Made by a program: the position numbers and the translations under genes. This document shows, in pieces, positions 10,424-23,406 of a stretch of 64,000 nt of DNA (the stretch's first letter is position 1; each line of letters starts with the position of its first letter). The notes beneath the pieces were generated by a model. It made no database searches. It was not told where the DNA came from and saw nothing but the letters and a program-made list of their open reading frames with translations. The stretch is from contig NC_081407.1 in the NCBI RefSeq assembly GCF_030272615.1, positions 377,690,132-377,754,131 of the forward strand. The letters run 5' to 3'. Source of the DNA: Cryptomeria japonica (Eukaryota > Streptophyta > Pinopsida > Cupressales > Cupressaceae).

Positions 10424-13339
10424 CTACAACTTGGATCAAACAAGATACTCATAATCCATCAAAGGTACAACCAAAGAAATGTTCTCTCAATGTATGCAAT
10501 GAAAATATACAGTTTAAAACCAAAAGATATGCAAGTTTCAGAAGAGTCAAGTTCACCAAAATGTAATGGAAATGGAATCGGGCAAGACTAAGGCCAAGAT
10601 CCACTTTCATACAAACATTGGAATACGAAATCACCTAAAGAAGTGATTGTATTTGACTAAATCTTGTAGAAGATAGTCCAATGACACTTTTCGGGTTTTT
10701 CTTCTTTTGTTGCTTTGGGAACTGAATGACTTATGGAGATATGTTAAAAAAATGTGAAACTATGACTTAGAATGCAACAATTGATTGGTGAGCAAACAAT
10801 ATTCTATAGCAAACACATAGGTGGATAGTAAATTTGAATGTGCACCTATATCTACAATCTAGAGCCGAGACTATGAAATCAAGATGCCCAAAATGCCCAT
10901 CTTTTGATTTCGGGACAGAATCTGATAATTTACTTCCTAAGACTGAGACTAAGCTTTCTACTAAATTTGGAGGGAAACCTTGAGCATAGGGGCATGCCAA
11001 GTTTCCTAGCCACGAAAATCATGTCTAATTTTTGAGAATAGGTCTATATCAATCTAGTGAAGGTCCCCTAAACTCCATGTCTCTGTCAATGACCTATAGT
11101 TACACACAAGAGGGGAGAAAGCCTGTTGTGGATAGGGGTTTTCCTAGGTCAAACCCTAAGTTTGCAATTAACCTTGATTAAAATATAAAATTAACTTGAA
11201 TTGAACTAGAAAGCATGCCTTTTGAGGGCAAGGCTATAATACTCTTAGAATAAGTCATCCATGTTTTGATGCAAAAACATGATAAATCACATAAAATCCA
11301 TCATGAATTTATAATTGAAACATAATATGAAGATGTATTGATGTAATTTATTGCTCCTTGAATCAGATTTGTTCTTGAGGAAGAAGAATTACTCTTGAAT
11401 TCAGGATGAGATGTTCTAGATGTTGAAATGAATTGAGGAAGTTGCCTTATATTGGGATTTCATAATTCAATTCACCTTTAGGAAGACTCATATTTAGTGT
11501 ATTTTCACACAGAGATAAATTTGGATAGGGCAAAACTACCCAATTATCCTCCTGAAATTCGAGGAAAAAGTGTGGGAACAAGGGAGTGTGACAGTCTTGG
11601 TCTCAACAACTTTATCCCAATTTTTTTAGGGACGCAAGATAAAGGGGTTCTAATGTAATTCTAGATCAATGGCTCAAAACATGATGTGCAGATATGCAAA
11701 ATATGTTTTCAAAGTTAAAATTTGGGTAGGATAAGGATAAATTAGGATAATAAAAGATAAATAACACATCTATATTTAAGGGCCCAAACAATAGAGAGAT
11801 GATGTGATTGTGCATCAAGAAAATTGGGTTAATCATGAAAACCAAAGAACAATCAAAGAGAATCACAAAATAGTAAAAATTTATGCTAAATTATCCTAAT
11901 CTAACCAACAAAACTACTAAAATGAAAACATAAATGCAAACCATGTTTCTCCAATAGAGCTTAGTTGTTCTTCCTTTCATCTCTTATTTGATATGTCGCT
12001 CTCATCGTGCAGTTAAAAATATGAAATGAAAGAAAGGATGTGATATTCGAGATTTACTAGGAATGTGCCTATGCAAGATAGAAATGCTAATTTCTAACAA
12101 AATAATAAAAATGAGACTATTGCTAAGCTATTTTGACATAATGAAGATACTAAAATTTTAGATGAATTGAATGAAGAAATAGGCCTCCTTTTATAGAAAT
12201 CTAGATTTCAGTGGATGGTCAAAGATCGAATTGATTTTTGCGACATCAAATGGACTTGATTGACCACGCAACAAAGCTACCATTCAAGAGATGGATGAAA
12301 ATTGAAAAAATCAAGGAGAAGATATCAGGGATAATTAATAAATAAAATATTTATTATCTCCTCATGAAGACCAAATAAGTAAGTTGGAGATATTATGGAG
12401 ATTTAATAATAAAAAATTATTAAATATCTCCCTATGAGAGGATAAATAGAAGAATTAAAAATTAAAAAATCAAGAATTATCCCCACGTGAGAGGATAAAT
12501 GCAGATAATTAATAAATAAGATTTATTAAATATCTCCTCATAAAAGGATGATTTTCAAATTTTGCATCTCATTTTTTAATTTAAAAATTAAATGAATGAG
12601 ATATTACCAAAAAGATTGGTTTTTGACAATCAAATAAAATAGGGAAATATATTAGTTTTCTAAATTCAAAAATTAGGAGTATTTGGAGAGAATCGCATAA
12701 AACAAATAAAAAAAATATTATTTCAAAAATTAGGAAAAGAAAATTAGGACAAATAATTTTAAATAAATAAAGATATTTAATCAATTGCAATGACATGATT
12801 AGATAATTAAATAATTTAAATAAATTATTCAGTTATGGGGAATACACACTCAACATTTAAATTAACCCTACAAGGCAAAACAGTTAGACTGACATCGAGA
12901 GACCTCAATTTAGATAAATTAGGTCAAATTAGGTCAAATTGGGTGAAATTGGGAAGAATTGGTAGTTGGGAAAATTGGGAAAATTAGGTTAGTAAGGACT
13001 ACCCGCGCGATATGTTAAAAATAGGAGACATAGGCATTGACCATTGTTTAGTGTCTATCATTTAAATAAAGTGGAAAAAGAACCATATCATTGAATTAAA
13101 TATTAATTAATTACAATAAAGGTCATATGATGCATAGAGAAATGAGAAATACTAAAATGAGTGCTACAAGAGTGTGAAATTGGGCACACTAATTAAGGTG
13201 TACAATTTACAATGCTACAACACCAATAGGCTTGAACTCTAGGAAAACAATGTGTTGGACATATTTAGGTATTCAAAAATAGAGTCATTGTCACTCATCT
13301 TTAATGAATATAACTTCTTCTTTAGAAAATATTCATTCT
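10424..13339. other. Unassigned AT-rich, repeat-like segment
   Basis: No gene is recognised. The texture is that of old LTR-retrotransposon sequence, but no LTR pair, PBS or terminal TG..CA could be fixed. It contains imperfect tandem units (12,330-12,560) and a short GGGAAAATT-type repeat at about 12,905-12,990. Confidence 0.4.
12330..12560. repeat. Imperfect tandem repeat
   Basis: Four diverged units share a core like TATCTCCTCATGAGAGGATAA at spacings of about 50-70 bases (near 12,356, 12,425, 12,480 and 12,531), separated by A/T-rich linkers. Confidence 0.55.
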
Positions 13340-13344
13340 TCAAG

Positions 13345-13539
13345 AATTTTCTTGAAACATTTTCCTAAATTTGAATGAGGCTCCTCGTGTTTTTTCAAAA
13401 CATCATATTTTTTTTATTTCATGGTTCCAAGATCTATTCCAATGACTAGACCTTAAAGATCCCAATCCAACAATAAATCCTTTCTTTTGAGGTTCTATAG
13501 CTTGATTATTTTTGCACCATCAAACTTTTCCATATCCAT
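13345..13539 (-). pseudogene. Ty1-copia gag N-terminal fragment
   Basis: On the minus strand from the ATG at 13,537-13,539 the frame reads MDMEKFDGAKI, a Leu-rich stretch with two stops, and DLLLDWDL, matching the start of Ty1-copia gag (usual pattern KFDGxNFxxWKxxMxDLLxxxDLW). At least three stops occur in about 60 codons. Just upstream on this strand are a primer-binding site (13,661-13,675) and a putative LTR, which fixes the orientation. The element is truncated after the first part of gag. Confidence 0.65.
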
Positions 13540-13660
13540 AAGAGATGTGCATGACATGTTCTCTACAAAAAGGATTTTGTTTTAGACAAAATCTTATCCA
13601 AAGCTAGTTTAATTTGAACAAAACATCCTTTTAATCCTAACACCCAATAATGAATATGAT

Positions 13661-13675
13661 CAAGCTTTGATACCA
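13661..13675 (-). other. Copia primer-binding site (initiator Met tRNA type)
   Basis: The minus strand reads TGGTATCAAAGC, close to the common copia PBS TGGTATCAGAGC. It lies two bases from a TG that could begin the LTR at 13,678. Confidence 0.6.
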
Positions 13676-13677
13676 AA

Positions 13678-13981
13678 TGAAAGGAAGCGTAATAAATATT
13701 TCACAATTATTCTAAGTGGATCGATGTGTAAATATAAAGGTTATACATAAACACAAAATTAATGTACACAACCATAACAAAAGCATATAACTTGGAAAAC
13801 CCCTTACAAAAATCCCCACCTCCAAATATCAAATTCATTGTATTATTAGCAACACAAAAAGGGTTACAATACAATTGGAAGCTCGAGCCTTTACAAGATA
13901 TTATACCAACATACGAATATGAATCTATATTTAGAGAACATGATAATATTTATAAAACTAAACTATAAAACTACCATCTCA
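13678..13981 (-). mobile_element. Putative copia LTR, minus orientation
   Basis: Sequence from TG at 13,678 to CA at about 13,981 lies on the LTR side of the PBS and has a typical copia LTR length of about 300 bases. The outer end is uncertain because no second LTR or target-site duplication was found. Confidence 0.45.
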
Positions 13982-14049
13982 AAATGGGAGCTTTGGAATA
14001 GAGTATGGGCTTCCATCAAAGAAGAAGGTAAGGGCAATTAAAATCAAAT

Positions 14050-14350
14050 GCTTACGGTTGGAAATGCTCTGTTTGACATGTTTGGAAAATGTGGAAGTAT
14101 AGACATGAAAGCGCATGAACTGTTTAGTGAGATGCATCAAAGAAACGCGATCTAATGGAATGCTATGATTGTAGGATATGCACAAGATGTGTTTGAAATG
14201 GATTTAGAAACTTCCAACCAAATGTGATTAGTGAGTATAGATGTTGTAGTGCAACTTCCCAGGTACACATGCATGCAAAATATGTAAGCTTAGATAAGGC
14301 ACATGAACTATTTGACATAATGCCTCAAAGATCACCCAATATCCAATGAT
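14050..14350 (+). pseudogene. PPR protein fragment
   Basis: PPR proteins bind organellar RNA and are a very large family in land plants. The translation contains VGNALFDMFGKCGSID, then KAHELFSEMHQRNAI, an in-frame stop, WNAMIVGYAQD, and further on SLDKAHELFDIMPQRSP: two or more PPR motifs with stops and a frame change between them. There is no start, no organellar targeting sequence and no C-terminal domain. This is a decayed fragment; its closest relatives in the window are at 33,840-34,125 and 43,262-43,450. Confidence 0.75.
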
Positions 14351-16611
14351 GGTTGGGAGAAAGAAAACATCAATTTTTTGATAATCTTAAATAGTTCTTT
14401 ATTCATCACTATAAATCTATTATGAATTTAGTCTCAATATTGCAGAAATTTATTCTATTATGAATGCAATATTTAGGGATGTAATCTTTATATTTTTTTT
14501 TAATTAGGAAAAGGTCCTAATATAATCCCCAACTAATTAATCTAGAGAAAGATACCACTAAAGAAAGAAATTCAATCCTCACCACTATGGTCTTGAAGGA
14601 TTTTAAGACACTTGGATTCCTATTTTGGCTCGCTTTTCCTTGACCCTATGTTAAGATAGTAAACTAGTTTGAGAGAATCTATTGGGTGGGAAATTGTGTA
14701 TGGTTGCAATTATTTTCATGCATGGAAAGTGATTTAAAGTTTGGACCAATAGAGGATAAGTATTTCTTGAACCTTCAAGGACATGTGTAGAGCACCGCAT
14801 GGATGTTTCTCCATTATTTAACTCTTTGAATATGTAACTAAATTATTTTTGGTTGATGACACAGTAAGTGTGGTATCTGTCTTTTCGATATGTTGTGGAT
14901 AATATTAATCAAATATGGAATTTTTTTGATGCTATATTCACTATGTTTTGGATTGAATTTAGGTAAGAGAAGAGGTAATGGAAGAATAAAAGAGGTACAC
15001 AAAGGAAAAAGAGTGAAATAGGTGGTTTGGGATGGAGGTTACAAGTATATATGATAATTTGTATGGATAATTTGTTGTCCATAAAGAGGCAAATAAGCTA
15101 TCACAACTTCAACATGACTGAATGCCTCATCTACAGAAGCAAAAGGTACCTCTAATGGTTTCAAAATTGGTCAAAATAGTTATGATATACCAGATAATCA
15201 AGTGGAATATCCTTTAGGTAACTAATATTATCTTCAAACTATTTATTTTGATTTTCATCGTATCCTTTCCATGTGCATTTCCCTTGGTTTTAGTCCCATT
15301 TTTTCTTTATTTTATTCAAAATAGAATTTATAGATGCCTCTACTTGTCTCACCACTCATTAATTGTTTGGGATTTTCATTCCATTCACCAAGGTTGGCAT
15401 CTATTCTAAAACTTTGTGTCATGGCCAAGCTAAATGATTTGCCTCTAGTTTCTCTCCAATCTAGTCACCTAGTAGCATGTGAAATCTATCTCTTCCTAAT
15501 TATTATTCTCTCCATCTTGTTAATGACCATTTCATTAATGGATCCTTCCTCATAATTTTGGATAATTGAGACAATGTTAGCTCAAGGAATATTTTCAATC
15601 CTCTTTCAAGATTCTTTCCCAAGTAATAATCTTGCATATTGGAAAATAAATTACGCTTCTATTTTTCCAAGCTACTCTTCCTTATAATGTTTAGATTTAT
15701 TCTAAAGTTCTCATTGTGACTCATGTTTACTACTCTTCCTATTAGTCTCATTCCAATATCTACTACAAAAATATGGAATGATTACATTTATATTTTATTT
15801 GTGCCTCCTAAATATCCACAAAATTTGAAACAATAATACAATTTTTTAATAATATTTAATTGTAAAAGAAAGGATTAAAATGGAACTAAACACTATAAAT
15901 AAATTAATCAGGGTTAAAGGCAAGATCTGTTATCTCAAAATTAATAGATTCATGCAAGAAAAGAAATATTAAATCCAGAGATAAAATTCTTGAAAAATTT
16001 AGCTAGCTAAAAGCGAAAGAATGTCGTCAAGCTCTCATTTTTGCACAAACTGGCAAAGGTTGTAGAGGATAAATCACTATCGAACTAACCCCTATCTAAT
16101 ATAACCCTATGTTGAGACCCCGCTCAGTAGGATTCCATCTAATCATTCATCCATCTTCTTACAGTCTAGGCCTTAGAATAGATTTTATTAACAATTCACC
16201 TTTTGCCCTCTTTTCAATTCAAATTAGTTTAGGACAAAACACATCGTGAGATTGAAATCTCAGATGATCAAGTTCCAGCTATTCAAGCATTTGACAATTC
16301 AAAGCAATTCCCCTTGTGATACCAGCAATCGCATCAACCAACTATGTTTATCCACACATCGTGACCCGACATACCAGAACCTTGGAGTTGTCTCAAGTGA
16401 TCCTTAAGCAAATCTCCAATATTTGAGTAACTTTGTTCAAGAGAGGATAAGATACTTTTGGGTATTTTATTCTACGTTTGCATGTGCATAAAAAACACAT
16501 CAACACCTCCCACTTGTCAATGGATAAGCTAAAGTTTCTCTATAATGAATGGTTTATAAGGCACACCACTTGATGAAGGTTTTGCAAATGGGCTGGCAAG
16601 TTGAATGGGTT
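14351..16611. other. Unassigned AT-rich segment
   Basis: No gene, LTR pair or tandem array was recognised. Short ORFs (for example about 15,334-15,555) have no family signature and unremarkable composition. Confidence 0.4.
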
Positions 16612-16700
16612 TGATCTTGGGACAATCTACATGGTTAAACATGTTTGATTTAGAGTAGTATTAGTATGGGTGACCTCCTAAGAATCCCTAATGCTTCACC
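16612..16700 (+). pseudogene. 5S rRNA-derived segment
   Basis: The stretch 16,633-16,700 matches the 3' half of plant 5S rRNA in order: GTTAAACATGTTTG (internal A-box region), AGAGTAGTATTAGTATGG, GGGTGACCTCCTAAGAA and GCTTCACC. A weaker match runs left to about 16,612. The first 40 or so bases of 5S are not recognisable and many positions have changed, so it is not a functional gene. In plants such sequences occur as dispersed 5S pseudogenes and inside the LTRs of Cassandra TRIM retrotransposons. Confidence 0.7.
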
Positions 16701-18311
16701 GCTATGAGCATCACTTTGATGAAATGAGTACTAAGTCATCCATTCTTATGAGGGGTTCATGTAAACTACTCATGAGAATGGGTCAGCTTGACTCTAAAAC
16801 TATGCAAGTGAATCTTGATATAAATATCATAGTATGAAAGTCTTGTAAAAACACTCATTCTTCTAGCATTGAAAGTTGTGAGAGAGTTATTAAGGGGATT
16901 CTCGTGTGTATAGATTCAATGTATAAGTTCAAGACAGATTTTGAGGTGATATTTCTTTCCTTTTGGTACATCTATCTTTAAATTGGATGTTCTTTTTCCT
17001 TCATGGTAGGGAGTAAGTAATTTTTATGTGGGTTCCTTTTTTCATTCTTGGATTATTAAGGAAAACATAGTTTGTGAAGAGGAGGTTTTGCTTGTTATCT
17101 TATAAAAAAATTGGGTATTAGCTATTATAATAAATGATAGAGAAAACAATGTCCTCTAAGGCTATTGAAAAGAAATATCGATATGATGGATTCTCTTCCC
17201 AATTTATCTTCAAAGTTATTTAGTAAATATTTGGGAAACCAAAATAGGGTATGTTGATTTGCAAAGGAAGAACTAAATACAAAAATTCCCAAAAGAAGAT
17301 GTGATAGCTAATTATTTTTGTCCCTTCGGTATTTTGGAAGTTGAAATGTTCCTTATATCTCTTCAATCTCCCAAGCTTGTTCCAACAACCATAAAATTTT
17401 ATGATTGGGATGCAAGGGAGATTAGTGGATTTGATGGGTTGGCTTTGGCTAGATTCACCTAAGACAATTGATGATTTATTAGGCATTGTTGTCGTCGATG
17501 CATTGTTAAGGTTATTATGGTTGATTATTAAAGCTAGTGGGAATAAAATATAGAGGCGTGTTTAAGATAATTCTTATCATTGGTTGGTTAATAAAAATAT
17601 GGTTTCAATATTGATTCACAAACATATTAGATGGGCACTTTTACGATGTATGTGAAATAATCACATTATTAAGCAAAATAATAGGTAATATATAGGCAAG
17701 AATACTCCATATATAGATATTCTATATGAGGGACATGACTAATTCCACAAACTATAAGATTGACTAGGATTTTCTCATTAGTGGAATCATATAATAGCTA
17801 GTGTGTATTGTTGCCTAGATGCATGAATTTGTAGTTTCCATACAACTAAGAAATGATAATGTTTCTAAGTACAAACCAAGTGGTAACTATGGACCCACTA
17901 ATATTATTTGTAACCACTCACCACGACTATATTATGATAACTCTCTTATTGATAATAGAGAGTATCTAATACATTTATTAAGACCCTGATTATGGTCATG
18001 TGGTAGACCACACAAAGAATGACGTCCATAGGAGGCTAAGAAGGTGATCCATGAACAAGAGTTTGTTTCATTAAATCCTTAACATTAACTATCATTAAGG
18101 TGGAATAATTTAGTGAACAACCTCTTATGCTACCTAGGTACCCTAATGTCATATTCTTTTAGAATTAAACAAGTAGTTAGAGTTCATTCTATTTTTAAAT
18201 CCAAGCATAGAGGGGGGACTATAATGGTCCATCATCAATGAGTGTTTTTTATTAGATAAGAAGGGATTTTGAAAGGGCCCTGATCCCTTGTGCAAAGAGA
18301 AAGATGAAGCA
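16701..18311. other. Unassigned AT-rich segment
   Basis: No gene or element was recognised. A plus-strand stretch near 17,200-17,560 is moderately open but has many stops and no motif I know. Confidence 0.4.
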
Positions 18312-18640
18312 TTAATCCCAACAAAACAACAAAACAAAACAACTCCAAAACAACAAAACAACAAGAGGCGGAATAACTAAAGCAAAAATGAACCATCCTA
18401 AAATCAGGGTGGCACATCCATCATTAGAACCCAAAGCATTATATATCCTTGAACAATCCAAAGGGGAACTCCCTTGATTAGAATCAATATTTTGAATCTC
18501 CTGGGAAATAGGGAAAGTTTCATCCTTATTTTTCTCCTTACAAGCATGACAAATAACCAAAGAGTACTCATACTCAAACTTCTGCACCCATTTTCCAAAT
18601 TTAGAGATAGGTTAATCTGGGTAGGGAGCTCTTGATTGCC
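18312..18640 (-). pseudogene. LINE ORF1 remnant
   Basis: Minus-strand frames read LPTQINLSLN, then VQKFEYEYSLVICHACKEK. This aligns in order with the ORF1 of the LINE at 50 kb (LPSDITLSS, then VQKVEYESIPFACFHYKK). The region precedes the CCHC zinc knuckle in plant LINE ORF1 (gag-like) proteins. A frame change separates the two halves and the second pair of zinc ligands is not evident. Confidence 0.55.
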
Positions 18641-20439
18641 ATTGAGTGAGGATGCCAAGAATATCTTTGATATAGATAAAAAAATGGGATTAAACCAGGG
18701 CTCAAGGACCCATCTACACAATAGCAATCATATGACAAGAGTAACCACTGCCATGAGATATGAAACTTAAAACAATGTGACAAAGATATTACTATGTATA
18801 ACTTGAGAGTATTCAAAATTATACCCTTATTTGATCCAAGGGGTTATATGGAGGAGAAGATAGTGAGAAAGTATGTTTATGTGACTAATTTAGAGATTTT
18901 TTTGGAAAGTTTTGCCAAAAAATCTCAATTTAGAGAAAGTGATTATTGTACTACCTTACTTTGTTTTGTCTTAGCTTGAAAAAAAAAGTCTTGTTTAGAT
19001 TATTTTCCTATAAAACAAAATGCTCTAACAATATTGTTATCGAATGCAAATATTTAGAAGCTATTCCATATGATATTCCTGATAAAACCATTTCTTTTAT
19101 AGAATCTAGAAAGGTAAATATTTTAAGATTTGACTATGGAGATAGCCACCCAAGATCTAGAGGTCTAGTGGAAAGCACAAAAAAATGAGTAGATCAATAT
19201 GACACGAATAAACTATATTCCTATCAATGAATGCAAGTTTACAATATGAATGAATGAGATTATAAATAGAACCCCTTGATTATATAGGTCAAGATGAGAC
19301 ATGTAGGATATCATAAGATTATGAAAGTATCTTAATCTTATGATATGAGACATAAAGTGATAAGTATCCTATGTATACCTTAAGTAAACTTAAATGATAA
19401 GGCATAAAAATGACCTAATAGTGGAAGTAGCTAGGTAATATCCCTATTACACCAACAATTATTGCTACTTGTTCTTTGATTCATCTCATTGATATGGCTC
19501 AAATTGAAATAATTCATTTCATCAATCAGAACAAATATATTCAAAATTTTACTAAGTAATAAAACAAGTCTCGTGGTCCTTACTTTCCTTAAACTGACCC
19601 TTTGGTTGCTAGCCCTTTACTCACAAGCATTACTCTCACAAAAAATACAAACTCATTTTTTTTTAAGTGATCCTTTAATCATCATCATTTTCATGCTTTG
19701 AGCATACTTACCTTTGCAAGTGCAAGTATCCCAAGCCTCGATCCAAAACTATAATCTACTATATTTGCAACAAGCTTTGCCACATCACTTCAAATTGCTC
19801 TTGTAAGAACACAATTGTTAAATTAGTCTACATGACTAATGCAATATCATGGAGGTGTGTAGTAGAAGAAGACATATATCTCTATAAATAATATGACTTT
19901 TTTGAATCTGTTCTCAAAGATCAATGATGAAAATAATGAAGATGGGTTTTTTAGTATGATATATGAATTAATTGAACTACATACTATAAGAATGAATAGG
20001 TCTCTAGAAGATCAAGGAAGTAGATGAGAGAGGATCTCCCTATACTAGTAACACATTTAGAGGAAGGTAAATCACAATCTTCTTTCAAAACTTTTATAGT
20101 GACTCTACAAGGTACTAGACCTGTCCTAATTTCTTTCAAATTAGTAAACTAATGAAGACTAGTTAATAAATAAGTTAACTAGGAAGCCAAAACTCCTTCA
20201 TGAGATTCATATAGAAGGCCAATATCTTAATTGTGAAAATGGGATATAGAAGCGAAGAAGAATATTTTGAAGAATAATTTTGTGGAAGATTCGATGAAGG
20301 GTGTTCTTCTAGCCATCCTACCATCATTCTTAATTTTGAAGAAACGAAAGATGAAGAAGCAATTTCCCATATTCATAACTAGTTCCATTTAAGAAATCAA
20401 GAAAAGAAACCTACACACCTTGAACCTAAATGTACAAAT
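18641..20439. other. Unassigned AT-rich segment
   Basis: No gene recognised. The stretch 19,190-19,457 resembles a minus-strand copia-like LTR (its right end reads TGTTGGTGTAAT on the minus strand), but no PBS or partner LTR was found. Confidence 0.35.
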
Positions 20440-20938
20440 TGAAGGACAAGATGACTTCTTCCTCCGTCTGTAGCTCTTATTGCTGTTGACGGAGGCCCAA
20501 GCATCGCCATTTACATAGCCCATTTTGGGCTCCCTTGCGGTCGTCCTCGCTGGTTATGTGCCAGCCCTTGGCACTTTGTGCCCATGGCACTTCGTTCCCC
20601 CGTTCCCCACTGCGGCCGTGTTTGTCACACCAATGATCTTCCCCACCATAATTAAACCCATAGGTTCGCTACAGAGGCGGGACGAATGAGAGGCAGGATT
20701 TTGTAAACAGGCAAGATTTATGAAATGACCTGGTCTTTTCTTTTTTTTTAAGTAATGCATGTGGTCGTCGGAATTTCGACAAATGCGGGCACTTTTTCTA
20801 AAAAAACCCTAATGTCATTGCATTATCATCAGAATTCTGACGAAATCGAGCATTTTTTCAAAAAAAAATCAAGTTTGATCACAATATACCTTCTCTGTCG
20901 GAAACCTCCGTCGGAATTTTAGGCTAAATGTATTAGTG
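20440..20938. mobile_element. Possible CACTA-type DNA transposon end
   Basis: The segment has recurring TCGGAATTTCGAC and CCGTCGGAATTTT-type motifs in both orientations (20,765-20,920), like the subterminal repeats of plant CACTA elements. It ends ATTAGTG at 20,938, which on the other strand begins CACTAAT. It is locally GC-richer than its surroundings. Homology between copies B and C starts about 3 bases after this end, as expected if an element inserted there. The opposite terminus and transposase were not found. Confidence 0.4.
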
Positions 20939-21785
20939 ACTAAATAGTTGTTAGAGTTATAAAATTTTAAATGTTAGTCTGAATATTATATACAATGAAG
21001 GGGATTGGTCCTATCCAATAGTTTTGTTATCAAAAAGGAAAATAGGAATATCCAAAACCCTTTGTACAATTTAAGTTGAGATTTATGGTTCAAACAAATG
21101 AATGATTCCTATAATCCCTTTATAAAAGATATAGGGAAGAATTTTGAACTTCTAATTAGTGTCATAAGTGAAAAACATATTCAATGTAATCAAATTGTTC
21201 ATAATACAAATAACACAAATTCATAAAAAATAACATTAACAAGCGGATGAATAATATTCATAATACCTCTACTAAATATGACATTGTGTTATCTTAAATT
21301 TCTTATTTTAAATTTATTTAATATATTATTAATAATATTATTATATTATATTATATTGTCTTGTTTCAACTTTAGTTTGGTGAAAGTTACAAGATATAAA
21401 TAGAAAAACAAGAGGGTAATTTGGAAACAATAAAAATGTATCAATGGGAAGTGGGATTATATATAAGTTTTCAAATTTCAAATGTATTATTAAGACAATT
21501 ATTAAGCAAGAGTAAATATTTAGTATTTATAGTTTATTTAAAAAAATATTAAAATGATACAAATAAAGATTTCACTTAAAAAAATCCTTTATATATATAT
21601 ATATATATCTAATTTCATACATTATCTAATAGAAAATGTATAAGAAAAAATAAATTACATAAAAATTTCAATTTCATATCTATTTAATAGAAAAACCCAC
21701 ACATTGAACAAATCATATAAGAGCACACATACTACAACCATAATCCCTCCCTCTCTAGCATATATCACGACAATAATGATATCCC

Positions 21786-23406
21786 TTACTCTCTCAATTT
21801 TCCTAAGAACTGATAATGATTTAGCTTCGGTTCGAATGACATCATCATCGGTTCCCTTTCAAAGAAATGAATTTTACAGGGAGGAAGGCGTTGCCAAAAC
21901 CCTTCCTTCAGATTATATGCAAACACCTCGCCACCAAATAAACTGCTGAAGCACAGGTAATCTCCCACACAAGCACACCTTCCGATACCACAAATCATTA
22001 CGGAGGTATTGAGGGAGTGATTGTGAAGGCATTCTTGCAAACTCTTTCCAATTCCAAACCAACTTATCTTCCTCATCCTGAGCCAACTCCCAGATAACAA
22101 TACCCGTCTTGTTTGGCTCAATTCTGCCAAGTGATGGGTGAGTTCTTCCCAGCCTCAGTTTTTTGTGTGGAATGGATGCATTAATTTCACCAAGAATTGG
22201 ATTGTTGTGTGGAATGGATGCGTCAGTTCCAACAAGTGGTGGCAGACTTCTGCCAATAGATGCGTGAATTCCACCAACCCATGGGTTCATTGGGCCAAGC
22301 ATCATATTGTTCATGTGTGATGAGGATGCAGGAATCCCACCAAGAGCCCGATTGTTGTGTGATGTGGACGCATGGATTCCACCATACAATGGATGAATCC
22401 CACCATGCAATGGATGAATCCCACCAAGCGCTGGGTGTGTTCCCCCAAGTGAAGGAACATTGGGTGGAATCGATCGCTCAATCATGTCAAGCAACTGCTC
22501 ATACCGCTCGTCAGAGATCCCCACCACAAGAATAGACGAGCCATATGAAACCATAGAGAAATCATTCGCATGCATATCTTCAACATTTCAGGGTAATGGA
22601 GCTACTATAACAGGGTTGATAAAACCCTCATCTTGGATTTTGAAACTGATGATAGTCGTAGGCGACGCTCCCTTCCAAAAAAGAACGCCATTACACTCAA
22701 CCATTTCATGACAGGATATTCTAGATCTAGTTTCCCATGCAAACTGACACTTAATCCTCCATGAATCTTCAACATAGTGGTAAATTTGGAAGTTAAATTT
22801 TGGAGAATTTGAGCAAACTACCAAATAAGGCTCTTTGGTTTCTCCCTCCACAATATGGACGAATTTCTCAGTCAAATCTATTTCTATCTCTGCATAAGAT
22901 CTATCAAGGGGATTGCAAACAAATAATTGACTGGAAGATTTTTGAAATAACAGTAATCCCTGCCCTATTCTAAGAATAGATAAATCTCTTATATACTCTC
23001 TCTCAGGATTTGGGAGAATAAAGAGAGGGAGAGTCATCCATTTTTGTGCAGAGAAGCAGTAGACCATGCAGCACCAATTTCTATATTCATCTTGACTACA
23101 GATAAGAAACCATAGATTTCGGATGAACAGCGAAGACAAAAAACTTTGTGAAGACAAAATAAAATTCCATTCCTTACAAACCATGCGAGAGCTCCAGATT
23201 TATTGAAATGTAAGCTTTCCAAATATCAACTCCTTCATTGCTTGAGGCAGCTTAGATATATCCCCTTGTCCTGTATATCCTTCAACTGTTGTAATCGATT
23301 TTCGCTCCATTCTTTTCAGCTCCCAAACTTCCGACCACTTAATGGCTTTGTATTTACAATTCAATAAACCTTGAATTAAGTATATATCTGTTTCATCTTC
23401 ACGCAC
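21786..23406 (-). pseudogene. F-box protein pseudogene with GGI-repeat insert, copy B
   Basis: One frame runs from GTG 23,404-23,406 leftwards: a short N-terminus, F-box core (LPQAMKELIFGKLTFQ, then IWSSRMVCKEW), beta-propeller-like strands, and an insert (about 22,140-22,480) of units of 7 or 14 residues starting LGGI, followed by IVIWELAQDEEDKLVW. Breaks: TAA at 23,200-23,202 inside the F-box where copy C has Ser, TGA at 22,588-22,590 where C has CGA (Arg), and a 1-base insertion near 21,978, after which the conserved C-terminus (CVGDYLCFSSLFGGEVFAY) continues in another frame to 21,786. There is no in-frame ATG at the N-terminus. Not functional as a full protein. Confidence 0.75.
22138..22480 (-). 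repeat. 21/42-bp coding minisatellite in F-box copy B
   Basis: Repeats coding for LGGIHPL-type (7 residues) and LGEINASIPHKKLR-type (14 residues) units on the minus strand. Copy B has one 42-bp unit fewer than copy C in the NASIPHNN part. Confidence 0.75.

Noticed and set aside
19190-19457. Copia LTR on the minus strand
   Set aside because: Only one plausible end (TGTTGGTGTAAT); no primer-binding site, partner LTR or target-site duplication.
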